Source: Catalinimonas alkaloidigena (GTDB lineage Bacteria; Bacteroidota; Bacteroidia; Cytophagales; Flexibacteraceae). Taken from it: 64,000 nt of DNA. The stretch spans positions 186,001 through 250,000 of the forward strand of contig NZ_FNFO01000001.1 in assembly GCF_900100765.1 (NCBI RefSeq), read 5' to 3'. This document shows, piece by piece, positions 52,352 through 60,076 of the stretch. The stretch's first letter is position 1; every line of letters begins with the position of its first letter. The notes beneath the pieces were generated by a model that saw nothing but the letters and a program-made list of their open reading frames with translations, was not told where the DNA came from and made no database searches. Both the position numbers and the translations under genes were made by a program.

Positions 52352-53168
52352 ATGGGCACGGCGCCGTCAGCAGATTCGGTGGGTTCAACACTAACTGACG
52401 GTACTGGTACTTTTCGAACAGGCCCCGGTCGTCGTAAATCTCCAGGCTCAGCGGGAAAAATCGCGCTTTGTCGATTTGGAGCACCAACGTCTGGGCGTAA
52501 GCACTGGGAAGGCTGAGCGGCAGGGCGGCGATGCTGTGGGTATAAGATTTCGCCTGCGGGTTGCGTTCCAGCAACAAAAATTCGGAGAGCATGCGCGTGT
52601 CGGCCAGGCGCTGGAGCGTTTCGCCGGGTCGCCCGGTGTAGGGCAGGTAGCGGAAGCGGGGATTCTGGATCGTGACTTGATAACAGGCGTGTCCGTCGAA
52701 CGTGGACGGCGCGACCTGCCAGATGAGCGAGTCGGAAGAATGGTCGATGAGGAACCGGAGAATCGAGAACGCATAATCAAACCCGATGCGGCGGATGGTG
52801 TGGTGCTGATTTTTGCGCATGCGCTTGTCGTCCGGGGCTAGCGACAGGGAGAGCGGAACGCCCAGCACCCGCATCAGCACCCGCGCCTTCTCCGGATCTT
52901 GCGGATGGGGAAAACAGACGGACCTGTCGGCGTCGGGTTCGACAAACTGGAGGTAAAGCCGGAACGGCGTGCGTCGCAGCGATACGTCCATCGTTTCCTT
53001 GATCAACTCACCTTCAATCCGCTCTTCCTTGTGGTAGCGGCACTGCAAGGTTTGCACCGACTCGCATCGGGCCATCATCTGCTTGACGAGGGCCACTGCA
53101 CCCGTCTGATCCTGGGCGGCGACCGTCCACGGCAGACAAAAGGCGATTAGAAAGAGAAGCGTTCGCAT
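52350..53168 (-). CDS. DUF1571 family secreted protein
   Basis: 272 residues from the ATG at 53168, placed directly before a signal peptide (MRTLLFLIAFCLPWTVAAQ); the frame is open much further upstream only because of high GC. VQTLQCRYHKEERIEGELIK, TPFRLYLQFVEPD and YQVTIQNPRFRYLPYTGRPG fit DUF1571, a LolA/LolB-like half-barrel found in periplasmic proteins. It may bind lipid or a hydrophobic ligand. Divergent from the ketoacyl-synthase-like gene, with 93 bases between the starts. Confidence 0.8.
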   Translation of the reverse strand: MRTLLFLIAFCLPWTVAAQDQTGAVALVKQMMARCESVQTLQCRYHKEERIEGELIKETMDVSLRRTPFRLYLQFVEPDADRSVCFPHPQDPEKARVLMRVLGVPLSLSLAPDDKRMRKNQHHTIRRIGFDYAFSILRFLIDHSSDSLIWQVAPSTFDGHACYQVTIQNPRFRYLPYTGRPGETLQRLADTRMLSEFLLLERNPQAKSYTHSIAALPLSLPSAYAQTLVLQIDKARFFPLSLEIYDDRGLFEKYQYRQLVLNPPNLLTAPCP

Positions 53169-53261
53169 GGCAGAGTAATGGAGGGGACGTGAAGGACGGC
53201 AGAAATCCCGACCGACTTTGGTGCAGAATTCTAACTTAGCAGGACACCTGTCTTGGTACGT

Positions 53262-54152
53262 ATGGGAGTGATCATCCAGCACATTCGGAGCTTTTACGAA
53301 CGGAAGCCTGCCCCCGAAGTCACCGCAGTATCTGCTCCGGTTGTCGACGTGGCCCTGCAATCGCTTCGCGCCTTGCTGCGCCGTCGGCCCGCCCGCCCCG
53401 TATCGCACCTGGTTGTCGCCACCACGTGTCCCGATCGGCTCACGCCTTCGCTGGGACAGGAACTCGCGGCGGCGTTTCCGGAGCTGCTGGGGCCGTGCCA
53501 CGTACTCGATCTGGTCCAGGGGTGCACGGGTGGTGCCAGCGCCCTTATTCTGGGCAGCCAACTGGCCGAACTTCACCAGAGTGCCGTGCTGGTGGTGGCG
53601 GCCGAAGCGGCACATCAGGCCACCTCGTCTGCCAGTCCGTTGCACGACTACTTCAGTCGCGGCTCCTTTGCGTGTCTGGTCGAGGGAGGCCCGCATCCGC
53701 AACGACTGCTGGGCAGCCTTTCGCGGCAGTACGCCGACCTGCGCGACGTGGTGACGGTCAACCTCGGGCACGTGACGCCGCGTGTCATTCAGGCGCAACG
53801 CCAGCCCGCCTGCGATCCGCGCCGCTACCTGGGACTACAGATGGACAAACGGATGGCGATGAGGCTGTTGCGCAAAGCCGAAGCCTTTTACCTCGACTTG
53901 GTCCGTACCACCGGTACCCCCGACTACATCATTCTCCACCAGGTCAATCCCGGTATCATCGGGCATCTGAAGCAGGTCTTTGCCCGCTATCCCGCCACCT
54001 TTGTCGACCTGGCCGCCGAAGTAGGGAATTGTGGGGTGGCGACCGTAGGCGTAGCGCTGGACCGGATCTGGCCCGAAGCCCGCGGCAAGAAAGTGTTCGT
54101 GTGCAGCTTCGGAACGGGCGGTATGATCACCGGCGGCGTCTGGCAGTGCTGA
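53262..54152 (+). CDS. 3-oxoacyl-ACP synthase III (FabH)-like protein
   Basis: 296 residues from the ATG at 53262, shorter than FabH (about 320-330). The Cys-His-Asn triad is present: Cys88 in LDLVQGCTGGASAL, His226 in ILHQVNPGII and Asn256 in VGNCGVATVG, with SFGTGGMITGG as the closing glycine loop. The N-terminal strand is short and the usual start (G-x-G-x-x-x-P) is missing, so the substrate may not be the usual acetyl-CoA. It should catalyse a Claisen condensation or an acyl transfer. No acyl carrier or other fatty-acid gene is next to it. Confidence 0.8.
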   Translation: MGVIIQHIRSFYERKPAPEVTAVSAPVVDVALQSLRALLRRRPARPVSHLVVATTCPDRLTPSLGQELAAAFPELLGPCHVLDLVQGCTGGASALILGSQLAELHQSAVLVVAAEAAHQATSSASPLHDYFSRGSFACLVEGGPHPQRLLGSLSRQYADLRDVVTVNLGHVTPRVIQAQRQPACDPRRYLGLQMDKRMAMRLLRKAEAFYLDLVRTTGTPDYIILHQVNPGIIGHLKQVFARYPATFVDLAAEVGNCGVATVGVALDRIWPEARGKKVFVCSFGTGGMITGGVWQC

Positions 54153-54158
54153 TGGCCG

Positions 54159-54983
54159 TTACGGCAGCGTATCCCGGGCCGCTGGGTGGAGCTTGACGGT
54201 AATTTTGTTCGTAACCGAATCTTCCCGTGCATCTTCCAAATACAGCACCGCGTCCAGGTACGCCCCGGTCGCGCCGGTCGGGACGCGCACCTGCGCCTCA
54301 AGCGCTTCGCCCGCGGCCGAAATTACTTTCTTCCATTCGTGTCCCGGGAAGGGCAGCAGATCGATGGTGAGCACGTAGGGAGGAGCCCCGCCGTACGCTT
54401 CCACCTCGATTTCCAGCACCTCGCCCACGCCTACCGAATCGGGCACCTGGGGCACATTCAGCAGCAGGGGAAGGGACGCTGCGGCATCTTGCGACAGCGG
54501 AGCCGCGCCGAAATAATAGCCGATGATGGTGCCGAAAATGCCGATCAGGATGGTCAGCACCTCTTTGGCCCGGTTGAAAATTTGTTCTGAGCGCTGATCG
54601 TCCTTACCCGTGTCGATCAACGCCGCCAGGATTAGCAGCACAATCAGTCCGATGGTGCCCACCGCAAACAGGTACGTGATCAGCCCGCGGGCATACGCCC
54701 CACCCGCAAGGTTGTGCAGAATATCGCCCCGGTCCATGCCGAACAGATTGGCCCCGATCAAAACCAAAACGGACAGTATGATGATCATCGCTACGATGAA
54801 AATGGGATTGTAGAAATGATCGAAGTGGGTGTGAGGGCTTTGGGGCGAAGCTTTCTGACTCTGGTACCGGAAGTAGAAATACGTTGCCAGCCCACCCGCC
54901 CCGATGCCCAGCAGGATCAGAAACAGGTAGAGGACGTTGACTTCGAAGGTCAGTTGCGCAAGGAAGAAGGAAGCGGCGCACAT
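54159..54983 (-). CDS. Membrane protein with C-terminal periplasmic-type beta domain
   Basis: 274 residues from the ATG at 54983. Four hydrophobic helices are visible: VLYLFLILLGIGAGGLATYF, IFIVAMIIILSVLVLIGANL, LITYLFAVGTIGLIVLLILA and LTILIGIFGTIIGYYFGAAP. The last 90 residues (VPQVPDSVGVGEVLEIEVEA, PPYVLTIDLLPFPGHEWKKV) have an Ig-like strand pattern. No family is recognised. The gene ends six bases after the convergent ketoacyl-synthase stop. Upstream in-frame codons to 55169 are open but hold no membrane or domain features. Confidence 0.65.
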   Translation of the reverse strand: MCAASFFLAQLTFEVNVLYLFLILLGIGAGGLATYFYFRYQSQKASPQSPHTHFDHFYNPIFIVAMIIILSVLVLIGANLFGMDRGDILHNLAGGAYARGLITYLFAVGTIGLIVLLILAALIDTGKDDQRSEQIFNRAKEVLTILIGIFGTIIGYYFGAAPLSQDAAASLPLLLNVPQVPDSVGVGEVLEIEVEAYGGAPPYVLTIDLLPFPGHEWKKVISAAGEALEAQVRVPTGATGAYLDAVLYLEDAREDSVTNKITVKLHPAARDTLP

Positions 54984-55170
54984 AAGCGGAAACGAGGCAG
55001 GAAACCAAAGGCCGAATGAACAAACACCGGGCGACTCTCGGGGAACCGGTAGGAAAGCATGGAGTCGCAGCAGAAGAGGCGCGGATCGCCTCTGGATCTG
55101 TAGGAGAAGCGTTGCCAAGGTAACGAGCTTCCGGCACAAAGGCAATACTGAAAATTCAGTAGGGGGCAAG

Positions 55171-55209
55171 CCAAAAGCCCGCTTCCGGAGAACCGAAGCG
55201 GGCTTTTGG
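55171..55209 (-). terminator. Terminator of uxaA
   Basis: Perfect 15-bp stem (55171-55185 with 55195-55209) and a 9-base loop; the arm ends in TTTTGG on the minus strand. It lies 26 bases past the uxaA stop. Confidence 0.8.
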
Positions 55210-55235
55210 CGATGTGATCTGAAATCAGAAAGGCG

Positions 55236-56885
55236 TTACAGCGAAACGCCCCGTTTCCACGGAATGAAGTCGTCTTGCCCAAGCCGGACGGCGTGGGGCT
55301 GGGCCTCGCCACTGGCCACTTTCACGCAGTAGTCGAACAGCTCTTCACCCGCTTCAGGAATGGTTTTTTCGCCCGTGATGACCGTTCCGGCGTTGTAGTC
55401 GATGATGTCCGCCATGCGCTCGGCTAGCTTCGAATTGCTCGAAACTTTGATCACCGGCGTTACGGGGTTGCCGGTCGGGGTGCCCAGGCCGGTTGAGAAC
55501 ATGATGATGTTGGCTCCGGAACCGGCCAGCCCGGTGGTCGACTCCACGTCGTTGCCCGGCGTACACAGCAGGTTCAGGCCCGGATTGACCACCGCCTCGG
55601 TGTAGTCCAACACGTCGGTGATGGGCGAGGTGCCCCCTTTTTTCGCGGCCCCGGCCGATTTCATGGCGTCGGTAATCAGGCCGTCTTTGATGTTCCCCGG
55701 CGAAGGGTTCATGTCGAAACCCGAACCCGACTCTTCTGCCCGGCGGGCGTAGGCCGTTTGAATGGAGCGGAATTTTTCGGCCAGGTCGTCGTTCACGCAC
55801 CGGTCGATCAGTTCTTGTTCTACGCCGCAGAGTTCTGGAAACTCCGAGAGAATCACCGTGCCACCCAGCGCCACCAGCATGTCGGACGCGTAGCCGATGG
55901 CCGGGTTGGCCGAAATGCCCGAAAATCCGTCGGAACCGCCACATTCTACCCCGAAGGTCAGCTTGCTGAGGGGGGCCGGGCGGCGGATCTGTTCGTTGGC
56001 CTGGATCAGCCCCACGAAGGTTTTGCGGATGGCGTCCGAAATCATCTGCGGCTCTGACTGGCTCTGCTGCTGTTCCAGAATGTAAAGCGGCTTGTCGAAA
56101 TTAGGGTTGATCCGCTGGATGGCTTCCTGCAGAATCTCGACCTGCGCGTTCTGGCAGCCCAGGCTCAGCACCGTGGCGCCGGCCACGTTCGGGTGGCAGA
56201 TGTAACCGGCCAGCAGGCGACACAAGGTGTCCGAATCCTGGCGCGTACCGCCGCAGCCGCCTTCGTGGGTCAGAAACTTGATGCCATCGACGTTCGGAAA
56301 CACCCGGCGGGCCTTCTGTTCCTCGGCCTGAATCAGGATTTCGGTTTCCATCAGCTGTTCGGCCGAGCCGCCCGAGCGGTACACGTCCACCAGCCGCTGC
56401 GACTGGTACAGCGGGCCGCCGCCGTATTCGTAGCCCAGTTGTTCGACCAGCGCTTCGCGGATGACGTTGATGTTGCGGTTTTCGCAGAACACCATCGGCA
56501 CCACCAGCCAGTGGTTGGCCGTACCCACCCGGCCATCGGAGCGATGGTAGCCCATAAACGTGCGGTCTTTCCACTTCGACACGTCGGGTGCCTGCCAGTC
56601 GGTTTTGCCCTGGCGGCCTGCAAAGCCCGTCGCGGCGTGTTTTACGTTTTTCGTCGTAATCACCTCACCAGCCTGAATGGGAGCCGCCGCGCGGCCAATC
56701 AACACCCCGTACATGTACAGCGGATCGCCCACCGCAAAATCCTGCTCGGCAAACTTGTGCTTCGCGGGCGTGTCGTGCAGCATCCGGTAAGCCCTGCCTT
56801 CAAACTCCACAGCCTCGCCTTTGGCCAGATCGGTGAGCGCAACAATCACATTATCGGTGGGTTGTACTTTCAGTACCTTTTTCAT
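55236..56885 (-). CDS. uxaA: Altronate dehydratase
   Basis: 549 residues from the ATG at 56885, the full two-domain length. The N-terminal SAF domain (VIVALTDLAKGEAVEFEGRA and PIQAGEVITTKNVKHA) is joined to the large dehydratase domain: FMGYHRSDGRVGTANHWLVV, LTHEGGCGGTRQDSD, FGVECGGSDGFSGISANPAI and MFSTGLGTPTGNPVTPVIKV are typical UxaA blocks. It converts D-altronate to 2-keto-3-deoxy-D-gluconate, using iron and manganese in studied members. It follows UxaB in the galacturonate pathway. UxaC and the KDG kinase and aldolase are not in the window. Confidence 0.93.
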   Translation of the reverse strand: MKKVLKVQPTDNVIVALTDLAKGEAVEFEGRAYRMLHDTPAKHKFAEQDFAVGDPLYMYGVLIGRAAAPIQAGEVITTKNVKHAATGFAGRQGKTDWQAPDVSKWKDRTFMGYHRSDGRVGTANHWLVVPMVFCENRNINVIREALVEQLGYEYGGGPLYQSQRLVDVYRSGGSAEQLMETEILIQAEEQKARRVFPNVDGIKFLTHEGGCGGTRQDSDTLCRLLAGYICHPNVAGATVLSLGCQNAQVEILQEAIQRINPNFDKPLYILEQQQSQSEPQMISDAIRKTFVGLIQANEQIRRPAPLSKLTFGVECGGSDGFSGISANPAIGYASDMLVALGGTVILSEFPELCGVEQELIDRCVNDDLAEKFRSIQTAYARRAEESGSGFDMNPSPGNIKDGLITDAMKSAGAAKKGGTSPITDVLDYTEAVVNPGLNLLCTPGNDVESTTGLAGSGANIIMFSTGLGTPTGNPVTPVIKVSSNSKLAERMADIIDYNAGTVITGEKTIPEAGEELFDYCVKVASGEAQPHAVRLGQDDFIPWKRGVSL

Positions 56886-57028
56886 CGTATTTATTTCGGA
56901 ATGAGTCGGCAAATTTAGCGCCTGGTGTATAGTTAATTAGTAACCGCGAAATTAATTGGAGAGTGCCAACGTTTTTAGGCAAACGTTTTCATGAAAGTGG
57001 AGGGGCGATTTCTGGATTTATACTCGAC

Positions 57029-57040
57029 AGGAGGAGGGGA
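57029..57040 (+). promoter_or_regulatory. Shine-Dalgarno-like AGGAGGAGGGGA deciding the M23 start
   Basis: A purine run rich in AGGAGG directly before the ATG at 57042, unusual for this window where most starts lack such a site. It favours this start over the in-frame ATG at 56991. Confidence 0.55.
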
Positions 57041-57041
57041 G

Positions 57042-58247
57042 ATGCACAGATTTACGAAGGATTGCTACAAGCTACGGTGGGTTTTGCTCCTGCTGCTGGG
57101 AAGCCTGGCGGCGGGCCTGCACGCCATGCCTTTGGATACGGCCCAACCCTCGCGCGAACTGATCGACATCTATACCCTGGAAGACCGCGCCAGCGGCGAA
57201 GTGCAGTTTTTTGCCCGTAACGACGGCTTTTGTCCCTACCAGATCCGCGTCAGCTTTTCCGAACTGAAAAACTACCGTGCCGATGGCAGTCTGCCGCGCC
57301 AGGTCGTGGTGCCGCCCGACCACCAAGCCCACCAGCTGCTGACCATCAAGCCCCGCGTGTACGGCGAAGCGAGTTACGAAGCGCTCTACGAAATCGAACT
57401 GGGCGACCCCACGTTACGCCCCAATCCCGACCAGCTGTACCTGTTGCCCTTTCGGCACGGCGAACGCTACCGCCTTTCGCAGGGCTACAACGGCGATTAT
57501 TCGCACCAGGGCCGCTACGCGCTCGACTTCGAAACGCCGGAGGGCACACCCATTACGGCGGTGCGCAGTGGCGTGGTGGTGGACATCAAGGAAGATTCCG
57601 ACCGGGGCGGCGGCGATGCTTCGTTCGAGCGGGAGGGCAACTTCGTGCTGATTTACCACAGCGACGGCACGCTGGCCAATTACTCGCATCTGCGGAAAGA
57701 CGGCGTGGTGCCCCGCCTGGGAGATCGCGTCGAGGCCGGCGAACTGATCGGGTACAGCGGGCATACGGGCTGGGCCGTGGGGCCACACCTGCACCTGGAA
57801 ATTCTGCACCCGGGCCCGATGCAGCTCGTCAGTATCCCGACCCGCTTTCTGGGACCGGACGAACCCGGACATGCGCAAACCATCACCGAGTTTAAAACCG
57901 GCAGGTTCTACTACGGCGTACACCCGGGGCAGCCCCCGTTTCGCCTCGACGACGAAGTGCCGATGCCCGAAGAAGGACTGAGTAATTACAAGGCAACAGC
58001 CTCGGCCACCGGAAAGGTCGAAATTGTACGAAGGGTAGATGGCACGGGTACCCACATCTACTTAAAAAATGGCTTTCGGGAACCTAAAGAGGTGGAATTG
58101 AAGTTCGAACTACGGAATTTGAAGCCTTCTTCGGAAGTGCCGAACGTGGTGAAAATCGAGGCACTGACCGAGATTTATCTCTTTTCAGCCACGGTGGTAG
58201 ATGCCACGCGGGCGGCCGGTTGCCAGGTACAATATGCCATTAAATAA
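57042..58247 (+). CDS. M23 family metallopeptidase
   Basis: 401 residues from the ATG at 57042, followed by a signal segment (LRWVLLLLLGSLAAGLHA). Residues about 25-130 form a beta domain. The LytM/M23 domain has YNGDYSHQGRYALDFETPEG (H-x6-D), NFVLIYHSDGTLANYSHL and GWAVGPHLHLEILHPGP (H-x-H), the full zinc site. The enzyme should cut peptidoglycan peptide bonds in the periplasm, or act as a secreted endopeptidase. A C-terminal beta domain of about 100 residues (DGTGTHIYLKNGFREPKEVE) follows. It lies 55 bases before the subtilase start, same strand. Confidence 0.88.
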   Translation: MHRFTKDCYKLRWVLLLLLGSLAAGLHAMPLDTAQPSRELIDIYTLEDRASGEVQFFARNDGFCPYQIRVSFSELKNYRADGSLPRQVVVPPDHQAHQLLTIKPRVYGEASYEALYEIELGDPTLRPNPDQLYLLPFRHGERYRLSQGYNGDYSHQGRYALDFETPEGTPITAVRSGVVVDIKEDSDRGGGDASFEREGNFVLIYHSDGTLANYSHLRKDGVVPRLGDRVEAGELIGYSGHTGWAVGPHLHLEILHPGPMQLVSIPTRFLGPDEPGHAQTITEFKTGRFYYGVHPGQPPFRLDDEVPMPEEGLSNYKATASATGKVEIVRRVDGTGTHIYLKNGFREPKEVELKFELRNLKPSSEVPNVVKIEALTEIYLFSATVVDATRAAGCQVQYAIK

Positions 58248-58264
58248 GAAGCTTCCCGACAGAT

Positions 58265-58293
58265 TTTGCTTATATTCGTCTTTCCTACATTTT
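58265..58293 (+). promoter_or_regulatory. Possible promoter of the subtilase gene
   Basis: TTTG at 58265-58268 and TACATTTT at 58286-58293, spacer 17, seven of eight bases of the -7 consensus. It ends nine bases before the ATG at 58303. Confidence 0.4.
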
Positions 58294-58302
58294 GATAATT
58301 AC

Positions 58303-59931
58303 ATGAAGAAAAGTCTTGCTTTGTTTTTCTGTGCGGCCTCGGTTGTGAACGCGGGCCCGATTGACCCCACGACCACTGAGCCGAAAGAGCAAAAGCGGGA
58401 GTACATTAACTGGCATAACGCCGACCCCACGCTCGACCACATCCAGGGTGTAAGCACCGAACAGGCGTATGGACTGCTCAAAAACAAAAAATCGCGTACG
58501 GTACGCGTCGCGATCATCGACTCGGGCATCGACATCAACCACGAAGACCTGAAGGGAAAAATCTGGACCAATAGCGGCGAGATTCCCGGCAACGGCATCG
58601 ACGATGACAAAAACGGCTACGTGGACGACATCCACGGCTGGAACTTCATCGGTGGGGCCGACGGCAAAAACGTCAACTACGAAACGCTGGAGCTGACGCG
58701 CCTGTACCGCAAATACCAGAAACAGTTCGACGGCCGGTCGGCCGACCAGATTTCAGCCAGCGAAAAGCACGCTTACGAAGCGTATCAGGCTGTAAAACAG
58801 GAATATGACCGGCAACTGGAAGAAGCGCGCCGCGAAAGCGAAAGCATCGAAAACATTGCGTCGGCCTTTCAATACACCGACGGGGTGATCAAAAACCACC
58901 TGGGCAAAGCGAAGTATACGCTGGCCGACCTGGAGGCGATCCAATCGGACGACGAGATGATTATGAAAGCGGCCGATTTCCTGAAGCTTCTGTTGCGCAA
59001 CAAATTTTCGGTAGCCGATCTGGATCAGGCGCAGCAGCACTACCGCGAACTGTTGCACTACAACCTGAACCTGGAATTCAATCCGCGCGACATCGTAGGC
59101 GACAATCCGGAAGAAAATTCGGATGTGCATTACGGCAACGCTGACGTAATCGGCGTCGATCCCGAGCACGGGACGCACGTGGCGGGCATCGTGGGGGCGC
59201 AGCGCGGCAACGGCCTGGGCCTGGACGGCATCGCCGAAAACGTGGAAATCATGGTCATCCGTGCGGTGCCTTCGGGCGACGAGCGCGACAAAGACGTGGC
59301 CAATGCAATTCGGTACGCGGTGGACAACGGCGCGCAGATCGTCAACATGAGCTTCGGCAAGTCGTATTCGCCGCACAAGCAGTGGGTCGACGAGGCCGTC
59401 CGATACGCAGAGTCGCACGGCGTGCTGCTGGTGCACGCGGCCGGCAACGACGCGGAGAACAACGACGTAACGCCCAACTTCCCGACCAACGCCTATTCGG
59501 ACAATGGTCCGGCAGCGCAGAACTGGATCACCGTGGGCGCGACCTCCCGGACGCAGGACCTGGACTTCGTGGCGAATTTCTCGAACTACGGCAACGCTTC
59601 GGTCGACGTATTTGCCCCGGGTGTGGACATCTATTCAACGCTTCCGCACAACGAATACGACCTGCGCAGCGGCACCAGCATGGCGTCGCCGGTCGTGACG
59701 GGCGTGGCAGCACTGGTGTGGTCATACTACCCTGAACTGTCGGCCGAACAACTGAAAGAGGTGCTGGTGAAATCGAGCCTGCGCTACCGTGGCAAGGTAT
59801 ATCGCCCCGACGAAGAAGGTCACAAAAAGAAAGTGAAATTCAAGAAGCTGTCGACCAGCGGCGGGGTGGTCAACGCCTACGAGGCCGTGAAACTGGCCGA
59901 AGAGCTGACCAGCCGTACGGCCCGCAAGTAA
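58303..59931 (+). CDS. S8 family serine peptidase (subtilase)
   Basis: 542 residues from the ATG at 58303, which begins a signal peptide (MKKSLALFFCAASVVNA). The triad is complete: Asp73 in VRVAIIDSGIDINHEDLKG, His289 in DPEHGTHVAGIVGAQ and Ser459 in RSGTSMASPVVTGVAAL, with the oxyanion Asn in HAAGNDAENN. An insertion of about 170 residues, mostly helical and charged (YQAVKQEYDRQLEEARRESE), separates Asp from His; such inserts are seen in Bacteroidota subtilases. No T9SS tail is visible, so it is probably periplasmic. A terminator follows. Confidence 0.92.
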   Translation: MKKSLALFFCAASVVNAGPIDPTTTEPKEQKREYINWHNADPTLDHIQGVSTEQAYGLLKNKKSRTVRVAIIDSGIDINHEDLKGKIWTNSGEIPGNGIDDDKNGYVDDIHGWNFIGGADGKNVNYETLELTRLYRKYQKQFDGRSADQISASEKHAYEAYQAVKQEYDRQLEEARRESESIENIASAFQYTDGVIKNHLGKAKYTLADLEAIQSDDEMIMKAADFLKLLLRNKFSVADLDQAQQHYRELLHYNLNLEFNPRDIVGDNPEENSDVHYGNADVIGVDPEHGTHVAGIVGAQRGNGLGLDGIAENVEIMVIRAVPSGDERDKDVANAIRYAVDNGAQIVNMSFGKSYSPHKQWVDEAVRYAESHGVLLVHAAGNDAENNDVTPNFPTNAYSDNGPAAQNWITVGATSRTQDLDFVANFSNYGNASVDVFAPGVDIYSTLPHNEYDLRSGTSMASPVVTGVAALVWSYYPELSAEQLKEVLVKSSLRYRGKVYRPDEEGHKKKVKFKKLSTSGGVVNAYEAVKLAEELTSRTARK

Positions 59932-59956
59932 GCAGACGACCTAACCTATTAAGACA

Positions 59957-59990
59957 AAACCCGCCCGTAAGAAGTCCGGCGGGTTTTTTT
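59957..59990 (+). terminator. Terminator of the subtilase gene
   Basis: 9-bp stem AAACCCGCC/GGCGGGTTT with a 12-base loop and a run of seven T, 26 bases past the stop. Confidence 0.88.
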
Positions 59991-60076
59991 ATTTCGTGGG
60001 CGTCTGTTTCCAAAATAAATTATTCTTGCGTAATTCATGTTGCTCGTTCAGCCTCTCCACCACAACCTCCGGCTTT

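Noticed and set aside
50827-52359. 510-codon minus-strand open frame opposite uxaB
   Set aside because: Antisense shadow of a well-supported gene; composition is atypical and there is no recognisable domain.
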